DNA of 64,000 nucleotides from Viridibacterium sediminicola (GCF_039631295.1 NZ_JBDIVE010000001.1:496001-560000); one strand, 5' to 3'. Shown: positions 17,135-25,763, counted from the first letter of the stretch. The notes: generated by a model from the sequence alone, not told the origin. A program made the numbers and translations.

Positions 17135-18488
17135 TTCGCTCAAACGCCGCATCGTCCTGCTCTGCGTACTGGCGCTAGGCGTGATCTGGCTGGGCACGCT
17201 GGCCGTCAGCTATCAGGACGCAAGCGCCGAGATGCGCCAGCTGCTCGATGCGCATCTGGCGCAGGCGGTCTCGCTGCTGACGGTGCAATCGGGCGTCGAG
17301 CTCGACGAAGTCGACACCGACCATGCACCCGAGCTGCACAAGTACGCGCGCAGTGTCAGCTTCCAGATCTGGCGGCATGGAGAAACACTGGGCGTGCATT
17401 CGGCCAATGCACCTGACGAACAGCTTGGCACGCCTGCAGAAGGCTTTTCCGAGCGCAACATTGGCGGCGTGCGCTGGCGCGTATTCAGCGCCTGGGACAG
17501 AGAGCACGAAAACCTGATCCAGGTGGGCGAACAGATCGCCACACGTGACCATCTGCTGCGCGAGATGATCGAGCACCTGCTCAAGCCCATGCTGATAGCC
17601 CTACCCTTGCTGGCGCTGCTGCTGTGGCTGGCCGTGCGGCTCGGGCTGCGCCCGCTTGATCACGTGACAGCGGACATCGCACGTCGTGATCCGCAACAGC
17701 TCGACGCCGTCGAACTGCACGGAGCGCCGACCGAAGTGCGCCCGCTGCTCTCGCAGCTCAATCTGCTGTTTGCGCGCATTGCCGAATCCCTGGCTAACAC
17801 GCAGCGCTTCACCGCAGATGCGGCTCACGAGCTGCGGACCCCCTTGGCGGCGATCCGCGCGCAAGCGCAGGTCGCTTCGCTCAGCACCGACACCAACCAG
17901 CAGCAGCACGCGCTGCGGCAAGTGGTGCAAGGCAGTGACCAGGCAACGCGCCTCATCGAGCAATTGCTGACGCTGGCCCGCCTTGATGCCGATGCGACAC
18001 CAGTGCTGGAAGAGACGGCAATACGCGCACTGCTTGCCGAATCCATCGCCGACATCGCCGCGACGGCCATCGCCAAGGATGGCGAGATTGCGCTGGAAGA
18101 CGGCGAGGAGTTCACTCTTTGCGTACAGCCGGGCTTGATCCGCATCCTGCTGCGCAACCTGCTCGACAACGCGATCCGCTATAGCCCGCCGGGCAGCGAG
18201 ATCAGCGTCTGCGTGCATGCCGAAGACATGCAGCTGCTGATTGATGTGTGTGACAGCGGCCCGGGCATACCGCCCGATCAGCGCGAACGCGTGTTCGACC
18301 GCTTTCATCGCGTGCTTGGCAGCGGTCAATCCGGCAGCGGATTGGGCCTTTCCATCGCACAAAGCATTGCGCAGCTGCACGGCGGACAGATCAGCCTGCA
18401 TGCTGGCCCTCAAGGACGTGGCCTGTTGGTGCGCACGCACTTGCCGCGACGCCCCCGGACAGCGGAGCGTCGCGCAAGCAGCAGTTAA
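17127..18488 (+). CDS. Sensor histidine kinase (QseC-like)
   Basis: 453-aa membrane kinase: N-terminal transmembrane segment, periplasmic sensor region with the QseC-like FQIWRHGETLGVHSANAP stretch, a second transmembrane segment near residues 150-170, HAMP-like linker, phospho-His234 in AAHELRTPLAAI, and N, G1 and G2 boxes (NLLDNAIRYS, DSGPGIPPD, GSGLGLSIA). It overlaps the response regulator start-to-stop (17127-17134). Its TAA shares four bases with the stop of the convergent ABC ATPase gene. The signal sensed is unknown; redox or oxygen-related cues fit the cytochrome operon. Confidence 0.92.
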   Translation: MLDSLKRRIVLLCVLALGVIWLGTLAVSYQDASAEMRQLLDAHLAQAVSLLTVQSGVELDEVDTDHAPELHKYARSVSFQIWRHGETLGVHSANAPDEQLGTPAEGFSERNIGGVRWRVFSAWDREHENLIQVGEQIATRDHLLREMIEHLLKPMLIALPLLALLLWLAVRLGLRPLDHVTADIARRDPQQLDAVELHGAPTEVRPLLSQLNLLFARIAESLANTQRFTADAAHELRTPLAAIRAQAQVASLSTDTNQQQHALRQVVQGSDQATRLIEQLLTLARLDADATPVLEETAIRALLAESIADIAATAIAKDGEIALEDGEEFTLCVQPGLIRILLRNLLDNAIRYSPPGSEISVCVHAEDMQLLIDVCDSGPGIPPDQRERVFDRFHRVLGSGQSGSGLGLSIAQSIAQLHGGQISLHAGPQGRGLLVRTHLPRRPRTAERRASSS

Positions 18489-19219
18489 TTCACCGCAGCA
18501 ATGAAGCTCTGCAGCTCAGGCGTTTTGGGATTGGCGAACAGCTCTTTCGGATCGCCGCTCTCATGCACCTTGCCCTGGTACATGAACACCAGCTTGTTGC
18601 CGACATCACGCGCAAAGCGCATCTCGTGCGTCACCATGATCAGGGTCATACCTTCGGCGGCCAGCTGCTTGACCACCGCCAGCACTTCGTTGACCAGCTC
18701 GGGGTCGAGCGCCGAGGTGATCTCGTCACAGAGCAGCACTTTGGGTTGCATCGCCAGCGCACGGGCAATCGCCACCCGCTGTTGCTGACCACCGGAGAGC
18801 TGATCGGGGAAGGCGTCGAACTTCTCGGCCAGGCCGACCTTGAGCAGCATCGCACGCGCAATCGCCTCGCAATCGGCAGGCGCAGTCTTCTTCACCACCT
18901 GTGGCGCCAGCATGACGTTCTGGCCAACCGTCAGATGCGGGAACAGGTTGAACTGCTGGAAGATCATGCCGACCTTCTGGCGCAGTGCGCGCAGATCGGT
19001 CTGGCCGGCGCGCAAGCGCTCGCCGTCGACTTCGATGAGACCATCGTCGATGGTTTCCAGCCCGTTGATCGAGCGCAGCAAGGTGCTCTTGCCCGAGCCG
19101 CTGCGACCGATGATGGCCACCACGTCGCCCTGCTGGATACGCAGATCGATCCCCTTGAGGACGTGGTTGTTGCCGAAATGCTTATGAACCGCGTCAATGC
19201 GAACCAGGGGCGTTGGCAT
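18485..19219 (-). CDS. Polar amino-acid ABC importer ATPase (GlnQ/HisP-like)
   Basis: 244-aa ABC ATPase: Walker A GRSGSGKST, Q-loop MIFQQFNLFPHLT, signature LSGGQQQRVAIARAL, Walker B VLLCDEITSALDPE, H-loop TLIMVTHEM. The CDEITSALDPELV form is the hallmark of the polar amino-acid group. ATG 19219 follows AAAGGAA. The start overlaps the upstream permease by 26 bp. Last gene of the GntR-SBP-permease-permease-ATPase operon. The specific amino acid cannot be told. Confidence 0.94.
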   Translation of the reverse strand: MPTPLVRIDAVHKHFGNNHVLKGIDLRIQQGDVVAIIGRSGSGKSTLLRSINGLETIDDGLIEVDGERLRAGQTDLRALRQKVGMIFQQFNLFPHLTVGQNVMLAPQVVKKTAPADCEAIARAMLLKVGLAEKFDAFPDQLSGGQQQRVAIARALAMQPKVLLCDEITSALDPELVNEVLAVVKQLAAEGMTLIMVTHEMRFARDVGNKLVFMYQGKVHESGDPKELFANPKTPELQSFIAAVN

Positions 19220-19862
19220 GATGGAATTTCCTTTCGAGACTTGCCGCATAGAGCGACAGCGGATAGCAGAGAATGAAGTAACCCAGCGCCACCAGGCCAT
19301 AGACCAGGAAGGGTTTGAAGGTTGCGTTGGAGAGCATCGAACCGGTCTTGGTCAGCTCGGCAAAACCGATGATCGAGGTCACCGCCGTGCCCTTGACCAC
19401 CTGCACCGAGAAGCCCACCGTCGGCGCCACCGCGATGCGCAGCGCCTGCGGCAGGACCACGTAGCGCATCTGCTCCACCCAGGTCATGGCCAGGCTGGCC
19501 GAGGCCTCCCACTGGCCTTTCGGAATCGCTTCGACACAACCGCGCCAGATTTCGGCCAGGTAGGCGCTGGTGAACAGCGTCAGCCCCAGGGCCGCAGCAA
19601 GCCAGGGCGGCACATCGATGCCGAGCAAGGCGATGCCGAAGAAGATCAGGAACAGCTGCAGCAGCAAGGGCGTGCCCTGAAACAGCTCGATGTAGCCACG
19701 CATGCTCTTACGCAGCCAGGGCTTGTGGCTGATCCGTGCGGCCAGCACCAGCAGCCCGGCGATCCCGCCCAGCACGAAAGCCGTCAGCGACAAACCGATG
19801 GTCCATGCAGCGCCTGTGCCGAGGTTGCGGATGATGTCCCACAGCGTGAATTCATTCATCAT
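19194..19862 (-). CDS. Polar amino-acid ABC importer permease 2
   Basis: 222-aa HisM/GlnP-type permease with three to five transmembrane segments. The EAA-loop signature follows the family pattern (EAIPKGQWEASASLAMTWV, then LPQALRIAVAPTVGF), which contacts the ATPase, and an early RGYIELFQGTPLLLQLF segment is typical. It starts by ATGA overlap with the upstream permease and runs 26 bp into the ATPase gene. Confidence 0.93.
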   Translation of the reverse strand: MMNEFTLWDIIRNLGTGAAWTIGLSLTAFVLGGIAGLLVLAARISHKPWLRKSMRGYIELFQGTPLLLQLFLIFFGIALLGIDVPPWLAAALGLTLFTSAYLAEIWRGCVEAIPKGQWEASASLAMTWVEQMRYVVLPQALRIAVAPTVGFSVQVVKGTAVTSIIGFAELTKTGSMLSNATFKPFLVYGLVALGYFILCYPLSLYAASLERKFHHANAPGSH

Positions 19863-20530
19863 TTGGCGACCCTCCGGGCAACAAAGCGATCACCCAAGCG
19901 GTTGAGCAGCCAGCGCACGCCGAAAGCCAGAAACAGGTACATGATGGCCACGGTGATATAGGTCTCGAAGGCGCGGAAGTTGCGCGACTGGATGAAGTTC
20001 GCGGCAAAGGTGAGTTCTTCGGCCGAGATCTGCGAACACACCGAGGAGCCGAGCATGACAATGACAATCTGGCTGGTCAGCGCCGGCCAAACCTTTTGCA
20101 GCGACGGCCGCAGCACGATATGGAAGAACACCTGCCGGCGCGTCATCGCCAGCGATGCAGCCGCTTCGAGCTGACCACGCGGCACGGCCTGGATGCCGGC
20201 GCGGATGATCTCGGTGGAATAAGCGCCCAGATTGACCACCATGGCAATGATCGCCGCCGTCCACTCATCGAGCTTGACGCCCAGGGCAGGCAAGCCGAAA
20301 AAGATGAAGAACAGCTGGACGAGGAAAGGCGTGTTGCGGATCAGCTCCACATACACCCCGAACAAGGTATTGAACGGCTTCAGCCGCCAGGCCCGCGACA
20401 CCGCGCCGCAGACCCCCAGGCTGACGCCGAGGCTGGCACCCACGGCGGTCAGGCCAAGGGTGTGCACCGCGCCGCTCAGGAGCTGGCCGGAATACGGCAA
20501 GACTGCCGCGAAATCGAAGTGATAAGCCAT
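19859..20530 (-). CDS. Polar amino-acid ABC importer permease 1
   Basis: 223-aa HisQ/GlnP-type permease. Family signatures are VYVELIRNTPFLVQLFFIFF and the EAA loop AGIQAVPRGQLEAAASLAMT followed by LPRS-like positions (VLRPSLQKVWPALTSQIV). It pairs with the downstream permease to form the heterodimeric channel. A GC-rich hairpin lies between it and the SBP gene upstream. Confidence 0.93.
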   Translation of the reverse strand: MAYHFDFAAVLPYSGQLLSGAVHTLGLTAVGASLGVSLGVCGAVSRAWRLKPFNTLFGVYVELIRNTPFLVQLFFIFFGLPALGVKLDEWTAAIIAMVVNLGAYSTEIIRAGIQAVPRGQLEAAASLAMTRRQVFFHIVLRPSLQKVWPALTSQIVIVMLGSSVCSQISAEELTFAANFIQSRNFRAFETYITVAIMYLFLAFGVRWLLNRLGDRFVARRVAK

Positions 20531-20556
20531 GCCGGCTCCTTCATGAAGACACAGGG

Positions 20557-20576
20557 GCGCCTGCCGCAGCAGGCGC
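20557..20576 (-). promoter_or_regulatory. Intercistronic hairpin between SBP and permease genes
   Basis: Perfect 8-bp GC-rich arms (20557-20564 with 20569-20576) around a 4-nt loop, within the 59-bp gap after the substrate-binding protein gene. No T run. A likely mRNA 3-prime barrier that favours SBP over permease expression. Confidence 0.55.
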
Positions 20577-20589
20577 TCGGAGTGCTGGC

Positions 20590-21381
20590 TTACAGATCAG
20601 CCGGCAGCGGGTTGTGCAGCCACTTCTTGGCGATTTCGTTGAGCGCGCCACTCTTCTTGGCCTTGGCGATGGACTCGTTGACCTTCTCCAGCAGCGCGGC
20701 TTCACCCTTGTTGACGCCGACATAACAGGGCGAGTTCTTGATCAGGAACTTCGGTGTCAGCGGACGCAGACGAGTCAGCTCGTTGAGCGAGGCAGCGACC
20801 ACATTGCCGGTTGCCGCCAGCTGGGTCTGACCGGAGAGATAGGCCGAGATGGTCGAGTTGTTGTCTTCGAAGCGCTTGATGACGGCCGTCGGCGGCGCGA
20901 TCTTGCTCAGCTCCAGATCTTCGACCGAACCACGCGTCACGGCGATGGTCTTGCCGGCGAGATCCGCCGCCGCCGCCACCTTGACGTCAGCCGGTCCGAA
21001 CACGCCGTTGTAGAAAGGTGCGTAGGCCGCCGAGAAGTCGATCACCTTTTCGCGGTCCGGATTCTTGCCCAGGCTGGAGATGACGATGTCAGCCTTGCCG
21101 GTGGTGACGAAGGGGATGCGGTTGGCGCTGGAAACCGGAATCAGCTCCAGCTTGACGCCCAGATCCTTGGCGATCAGCGCGCCCATGTCGATGTCGTAGC
21201 CCTTGGGCTTCATGTCGCTGCCCACCGTACCGAAGGGCGGGAAATCCTGCGGCACGGCCACGCGCAGCACGCCGGCCTTCTTGACGTCAGCCAGCACATC
21301 GGCTTGCGCCACGCTGGCGCCGAGCATGGCCAGGCTCAGCGCGGCAATTGCAGAAAAACGGAAAAGATGACGACGGTTCAT
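20590..21381 (-). CDS. Periplasmic polar amino-acid binding protein
   Basis: 263-aa family-3 solute-binding protein with a signal peptide (MNRRHLFRFSAIAALSLAML..., cleavage near AQA|D). It has the fold-defining GVLRVAVPQDFPPFGTVG start, PKGYDIDMGALIAKDLGV, SLGKNPDREKVIDFSAAYAP and late GVNKGEAALLEKVNESI. ATG 21381 has an AGGAG Shine-Dalgarno; the frame extends 8 codons further without support. It is 20 bp downstream of the GntR regulator in the same operon. Confidence 0.93.
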   Translation of the reverse strand: MNRRHLFRFSAIAALSLAMLGASVAQADVLADVKKAGVLRVAVPQDFPPFGTVGSDMKPKGYDIDMGALIAKDLGVKLELIPVSSANRIPFVTTGKADIVISSLGKNPDREKVIDFSAAYAPFYNGVFGPADVKVAAAADLAGKTIAVTRGSVEDLELSKIAPPTAVIKRFEDNNSTISAYLSGQTQLAATGNVVAASLNELTRLRPLTPKFLIKNSPCYVGVNKGEAALLEKVNESIAKAKKSGALNEIAKKWLHNPLPADL

Positions 21382-21401
21382 GGTCAGGCTCCTGTGAAAA
21401 C

Positions 21402-22139
21402 TCATGCAGTAAGGGGGGTAATCGAAATGTGCGGCGCGCTGCCCGGAGCCGAAGACTCCAGCAAGGGGAGTTCCAGCTTCAGACCGACGCGCGCCGCGGC
21501 GCTGGCAATATGCAGACGCATCAAACGATGGGCGGCTGCGGTGTCGTGGGCGATGACCGCCTCCAGCACGGCGCGATGCTCATGCGCAGGCATCCATTCG
21601 CTGTCCGGATCGGCAAAGGGCAGGCGCAGGCTGTGTGCGATGGGCGCTTCGAGCGAGTGAATGACGCTGGCCAGCATGGCATTGCCGGCAATCTCGGCAA
21701 TCGCCAGATGGAAGGCCAGGTCCGCCTCCGAGGCGGCGAGCAGATCCGGGCGGCGCAGCGCTTCTTCCATCGCCTGCTGGATCTCGCTCAGGCGCTGCAG
21801 ATCAGCTGCTTGCGCAGATTGCGCGGCCAGCGCTGCTGCGCCGGGCTCGACGATGGCGCGAAACTGGAAGACGACCTGTGGATCGTCGAACATCGGCGAG
21901 TTGGGTAGTTCGGCCGTGGCGCGCCCGGCGCCGTCGGTGACGAAAACGCCCTTGCCCGGCTGGATGTGCAGCATGCCTAGCGCCTCCAGCGTGGACACGG
22001 CCTCACGCAGGGCGCTGCGGCTGATGCCCAGCGAGGCGGCGAGCGCGCGCTGACCCGGCAGCATCGCGCCACGGGCGAACTGTCCTTCCTGGATCTGGCG
22101 TTGCAAAGCGCGGGCAGCAGTGCTGGAAATTTTCGGCAT
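21402..22139 (-). CDS. GntR/FadR (FCD) family regulator of the amino-acid importer
   Basis: 245 aa. Winged helix in the N-terminal 75 residues (LQRQIQEGQFARGAMLPGQR, ALAASLGISRSALREAVSTL, MLHIQPGKGVFV) followed by an FCD ligand-binding domain with candidate metal ligands Asp/His in EADLAFHLAIAEIAGN, AHEHRAVLEAV and MRLHI. First gene of the importer operon, so it is probably an autoregulated repressor whose ligand relates to the transported amino acid. A palindrome 17 bp upstream is the likely operator. ATG 22139 is preferred over TTG 22145. Confidence 0.9.
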   Translation of the reverse strand: MPKISSTAARALQRQIQEGQFARGAMLPGQRALAASLGISRSALREAVSTLEALGMLHIQPGKGVFVTDGAGRATAELPNSPMFDDPQVVFQFRAIVEPGAAALAAQSAQAADLQRLSEIQQAMEEALRRPDLLAASEADLAFHLAIAEIAGNAMLASVIHSLEAPIAHSLRLPFADPDSEWMPAHEHRAVLEAVIAHDTAAAHRLMRLHIASAAARVGLKLELPLLESSAPGSAPHISITPLTA

Positions 22140-22155
22140 CTTCAAGCGGTCAGGC

Positions 22156-22183
22156 GGTCCACTGGTTGGACCGGTCAGACCAG
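22156..22183. promoter_or_regulatory. Candidate GntR operator
   Basis: GGTCCA-CTGGT-TGGACC (22156-22172) is a perfect 6-bp-armed inverted repeat, and CTGGT (22162-22166) also pairs with ACCAG (22179-22183). The TGGT...ACCA composition recalls FadR-group operators (TGGTnnnACCA). It lies directly upstream of the GntR gene. Confidence 0.6.
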
Positions 22184-22352
22184 CTAGAGCATCAGCTATG
22201 CCAGAACTTCAAAAATCCGCCGAAAATACTTCTAAGCCATTGCTGTAAAAGGCTTTGCGTTTCCCACATGAACACCGCAACACGCGCCACCCAAAGCGTC
22301 CGCAAGCACCATGCGCACTATCCGGGTGCAAGAATGCAGCCGCGCAAGGCGC

Positions 22353-23204
22353 TCAATCACGCGCTACTGGGCGCGCTGCATCGCTGCTCCACTCGCTCCA
22401 TGAACCGGGGTAGAGCGCTGCACCGGAAAGGCCCGCCACCTCCATCGCCAGCAGGTTGTGGCAAGCCGTGACCCCCGAGCCACACTGGCCGATGACCGCT
22501 TCAGGTGCATAGTCGCCCAGCACCGCCAGCCATTCACTGCGCAACTGGGCGGGCGGCTTGAACAGGCCGTCTGCCGCCAGATTGTCTTTGAAGAAGCGGT
22601 TGCGCGCCCCGGGAATGTGCCCGGCCTGCGCGTCGAGGGTTTCGTTTTCGCCACGGAAGCGATCCGGCGCACGCGCATCGACCACCAGCTCTGCGGCGGC
22701 GTGCAGATTGGCCAGCACCTCACTGACCGAGCGCGTCCTGACCAGGGGCGCCCGACGCTGGAACGATGCCGGGGCAAGGTCCGCGGCAGGCCCCGCCTGC
22801 AGCGCACCGCCCGCCGCCAGCCAGGCTTGCCAGCCGCCATCGAGCACGCTCACCGCTTCATGACCGAGCCAGCGCAGCATCCACCACAAGCGTGCGGCAT
22901 ACATGCCGCCTTGCGCATCGTAGGCGATCACATGGGTCTCCGTGGCTATGCCTTGCGCAGCCAGACGCGCGACAAACAGATCAGGATCAGGCAGCGGGTG
23001 GCGGCCATTGCGCCCTGTTTTGGGTCCGGAGAGATCTTCATCCAGATGCAGGAAGCGCGCGCCGGGAATATGCCCGGCCAGATACGCCGCACGCCCGGCC
23101 TCGGGCGCCTGCAGATCGTGGCGCACATCCACCAAGCAGTACTGCGCTGAAGGCAGCGCCTGCAAGGCCGCCACGGACAACAAGGGACTGACTGAACTTT
23201 GCAT
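22353..23204 (-). CDS. sseA: 3-mercaptopyruvate sulfurtransferase (SseA-type)
   Basis: 283-aa two-domain rhodanese. The active-site loop CGSGVTA begins at Cys241; a CG-S-GVTA loop distinguishes mercaptopyruvate sulfurtransferases from thiosulfate rhodaneses (CRKGVTA-type). The N-terminal domain holds the inactive rhodanese copy (VDVRHDLQAPEAGRAAY, ARLWWMLRWLGHEAVSVLDGG). It transfers sulfane sulfur from 3-mercaptopyruvate to acceptors such as thiols or cyanide in the cytoplasm. ATG 23204 follows GAGGT. It is not operonic with its neighbours. Confidence 0.9.
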   Translation of the reverse strand: MQSSVSPLLSVAALQALPSAQYCLVDVRHDLQAPEAGRAAYLAGHIPGARFLHLDEDLSGPKTGRNGRHPLPDPDLFVARLAAQGIATETHVIAYDAQGGMYAARLWWMLRWLGHEAVSVLDGGWQAWLAAGGALQAGPAADLAPASFQRRAPLVRTRSVSEVLANLHAAAELVVDARAPDRFRGENETLDAQAGHIPGARNRFFKDNLAADGLFKPPAQLRSEWLAVLGDYAPEAVIGQCGSGVTACHNLLAMEVAGLSGAALYPGSWSEWSSDAARPVARD

Positions 23205-23357
23205 GACAGACCTCACCAATGGAAAAACTATGCAACGCCGCTGCTTTTACCCAACTTTACGCCGGGCTCACACAAATTCACGCTGCGCGCGTCGTTGACG
23301 CAAACATCAACACAGTACTCGCCCCGGCCGCCGGACAATTCTAAATGGAGTCAGCTC

Positions 23358-23711
23358 ATGGTTACCTCAGTCTCTTCAAGTACCAGCAGTAGCAGTATCA
23401 GCGCCAGCAGTAGCAGCGACAGCAGCAGCCAGATCAAGACCCTGGAAAAACAGCTCAAAACCTTGAAAAAGGAACTGTCCGACCTCGAAAAAGAGGAAAC
23501 CAGCGAGGCCAATACGAAAAAGGCCGAAGCGCTGCAAAAGCAGATCGATGCCATCCAGGCGCAGATTGCACAGCTCAGGGAGCAGGAAGCGCAAGCCCGT
23601 GCCCAGGCGCAACAACGTGCTGCGCAAGAAAAGGTGGCCGAAAAGCAGACTGCCAGCAAGAGCGCCAACAACACCTCGGCGCTGGGCAACTACGTCGACG
23701 AACTGGCCTGA
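23358..23711 (+). CDS. FlxA-like coiled-coil protein
   Basis: 117 aa. The first 25 residues are almost all Ser/Thr/Ile, followed by a heptad-rich coiled coil (about 26-90: IKTLEKQLKTLKKELSDLEK then QKQIDAIQAQIAQLREQEAQ), then a Gln/Ala tail. This is the layout of FlxA-like (PF14282) proteins, small and of unsettled role. No signal peptide. ATG 23358 has a TGGAG Shine-Dalgarno. No flagellar genes are nearby, so a motility role is not implied. A downstream GC-rich stem-loop may end the transcript. Confidence 0.75.
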   Translation: MVTSVSSSTSSSSISASSSSDSSSQIKTLEKQLKTLKKELSDLEKEETSEANTKKAEALQKQIDAIQAQIAQLREQEAQARAQAQQRAAQEKVAEKQTASKSANNTSALGNYVDELA

Positions 23712-23734
23712 GATCGGTGCGCAGCCATCGATAC

Positions 23735-23769
23735 GGGCGGCAAAGCGCTTCACAAGCGCACAGCTGCCC
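23735..23769 (+). terminator. Stem-loop after the FlxA-like gene
   Basis: Outer arms 23735-23741 and 23763-23769 (one mismatch) enclose a perfect inner stem gcgctt-cac-aagcgc (23745-23759). No T tract, so terminator function is uncertain. Confidence 0.4.
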
Positions 23770-23803
23770 TGTAGGCTGATGGCCATTCTGTTGACCGGGC
23801 GCC

Positions 23804-24442
23804 GTGCTGGCGTGCGCCAGCCACGTGACACCGAGCTTCATCGACTTCCTGCACTTCGATTATCTGAGCTGGCTCACCGACATGGGTGAGAGCGGCATGA
23901 TCGTACCGCTCAGCTGCGCGCTGTTGATCGTGCTCTGGCGCGTCGAATCAGCGCGCGCAGCCTGGCTGTTCGGGCGCAGCATGCTGATGGCAACGCTGGG
24001 CATCATCGCACTCAAACTGTTTTTCATGTGTGTGGGCGAGCGCCTGGGCAGCAGCATCGTCTCGCCCAGTGGCCATGCCTGCATGTCGAGCAGCTTTTAC
24101 GGTCTGTGTGCCTGCCTGTTCTGGGCGCGCCAGCGCAATGTCCTGGGCATGCTCGGCATACTGGGCGCCGCCGCGCTGATCGTGGCCATCGCCGTATCGC
24201 GCGTGCAGATCGAGGCCCATTCCGTGCCCGAGGTCCTGCTCGGCAGCGGACTCGGGCTGCTGTCCGTAGCCCTCTTCGCCTTCGCCTATCTGCGCCAACC
24301 ACCGGCACCGCTGCGCCAGGCCGGCGTCATGCTGTTCCTGCTGCCGGTGTGCCTGCTCAGCTACGGTTTGAGTTTTCCGGGCGAAGAACTGTTGCGCAGC
24401 GCCGTACCCTGGTTGCGCAGCAATCTGTGTTGCACGAGCTAA
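23804..24442 (+). CDS. PAP2-family membrane phosphatase
   Basis: 212-aa membrane protein with about six hydrophobic segments. PAP2 signatures: SPSGHACMSSSFYG (motif 2, SGH) and SRVQIEAHSVPEVLLGSGLG (motif 3, SR-x5-H). Motif 1 (KX6RP) is only weakly represented around GERLGSSIV. The expected activity is dephosphorylation of a lipid such as undecaprenyl diphosphate or phosphatidate. The start is uncertain: GTG 23804 gives the full frame and no good Shine-Dalgarno is visible. The stop faces the convergent sensor kinase stop 7 bp away. Confidence 0.78.
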   Translation: MLACASHVTPSFIDFLHFDYLSWLTDMGESGMIVPLSCALLIVLWRVESARAAWLFGRSMLMATLGIIALKLFFMCVGERLGSSIVSPSGHACMSSSFYGLCACLFWARQRNVLGMLGILGAAALIVAIAVSRVQIEAHSVPEVLLGSGLGLLSVALFAFAYLRQPPAPLRQAGVMLFLLPVCLLSYGLSFPGEELLRSAVPWLRSNLCCTS

Positions 24443-24449
24443 GTGCCGT

Positions 24450-25763
24450 TCAAGCACTGAGCGCCGCAGCTTGCGAACGCCCCGCGCAGGGCAGACGTAC
24501 ACAGACGCTGAGGCCACCGCTATCGCCATTGCGCGCGCTGACGCGGCCGCCATGGGCGATGATCGCGCGGCGCACGATGGACAAGCCCAGGCCAAAGCCG
24601 GTGCTACCACTCTCACCACGCACAAAGGGCTCGAAAATGTGCTCCAGCACATCAGGCGCCACCCCGGGCCCTTGGTCACTGACCTCCAGCACCAGCTCGT
24701 CAGCCGCTGCATCCATAGTCAAATCGACGCGCACGCATTGCGCGGCCGAGGAAAAGCGCAGGGCATTGCGCAGCAGATTGTCGAGTGAGCGACGCATCAG
24801 CTCGGTGCTACCACGCAGGATTGGCCATTCCTGTGTGATGCCATTGTCTTCCAAATTGGTCGCAATCTGCACACCCGAGCGCAGCGCCTCGAAGCGCGCA
24901 TCGCTGATCACATGCAGAACCAGGCCTGCCAGATCGAAGTAATCGTCCAGCACCGGTGCGCCGCTTTCAATACGCGACAAAGCCAGCAGGCTGCCAACCA
25001 GCTCGTCCAGGCGATGAGCCTCTGCCTCGATGCGCGCCAGCGTCTCTTCGACGCGCTGCGGCTGGCTGCGTGCCAGCTCGGCTGCCACATGCAGACGCGC
25101 CAGCGGCGAACGCAGCTCATGTGAGACATCGTGCAGCAGCTGCTCGCGCGACCTGACCAGCTGCTCCAGCTGCGTCGCCATGCTGTCAAAGTCAGCGGCC
25201 AGATCAGCGATCTCGTCACGCCGTCCGCCCATGCCCGGCTGCAGACGTGTCGCAAACTCGCCCTTGGCCAGACGCGCAAAGCCTGCGCGCAGCACCTGTA
25301 CCGGCCGCGTCAGATGCCAGGCCAGCGCAGCGCTGAACAGCAAGCCGAATACCGCGCAGAGCCACAGCATCGGCGGCGGGAAATCGAACGGCCCCGGCAA
25401 TGGACCCAGCATTTCACGAATGTCGGGCTGATACTGCAGACGCTGGCGGCTGCCGTCCGGCAAGCTCACCTCGCGTGCAAAGGCCCTCGCCGGCAAGGCC
25501 TGTGACAGCGGCACGCGCTGCAACTGCGCACGACGCGTCGCCGGCCAGGTTTGCAACAGCGCCTGCAGGCCAGCCTCGCCGCCAAAGTGCAAGGCACTAC
25601 TCGCGGCATCGAGCACATAGCCCGCCTGCAACTGCTCCAGCCGTGATTCACGCGGCTTGTGCGGCGCATCGATGAAGATCAGCAGCAGCCATACGCCCTC
25701 GGTAATCAACAGGAAGGTCAGCCAGAAGGCAAAAAGAATCTTCCAGAACAGGCGCCGCTTCAT
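24450..25763 (-). CDS. Sensor histidine kinase (CpxA-like)
   Basis: 437 aa: TM1 (about 8-31), periplasmic sensor domain (32-130), TM2 (131-150), HAMP (151-203), DHp with phospho-His215 in LLHDVSHELRSPLARL, and ATPase boxes NLLRNALRFS, DQGPGVAPD and GFGLGLSIV. The layout and the VSHELRSPL form match the CpxA group, which senses envelope stress. Its start overlaps the response regulator by ATGA (25760-25763). The divergent macAB-type efflux operon carries a CpxR-like box, so envelope or drug stress is the plausible input. Confidence 0.92.
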   Translation of the reverse strand: MKRRLFWKILFAFWLTFLLITEGVWLLLIFIDAPHKPRESRLEQLQAGYVLDAASSALHFGGEAGLQALLQTWPATRRAQLQRVPLSQALPARAFAREVSLPDGSRQRLQYQPDIREMLGPLPGPFDFPPPMLWLCAVFGLLFSAALAWHLTRPVQVLRAGFARLAKGEFATRLQPGMGGRRDEIADLAADFDSMATQLEQLVRSREQLLHDVSHELRSPLARLHVAAELARSQPQRVEETLARIEAEAHRLDELVGSLLALSRIESGAPVLDDYFDLAGLVLHVISDARFEALRSGVQIATNLEDNGITQEWPILRGSTELMRRSLDNLLRNALRFSSAAQCVRVDLTMDAAADELVLEVSDQGPGVAPDVLEHIFEPFVRGESGSTGFGLGLSIVRRAIIAHGGRVSARNGDSGGLSVCVRLPCAGRSQAAALSA

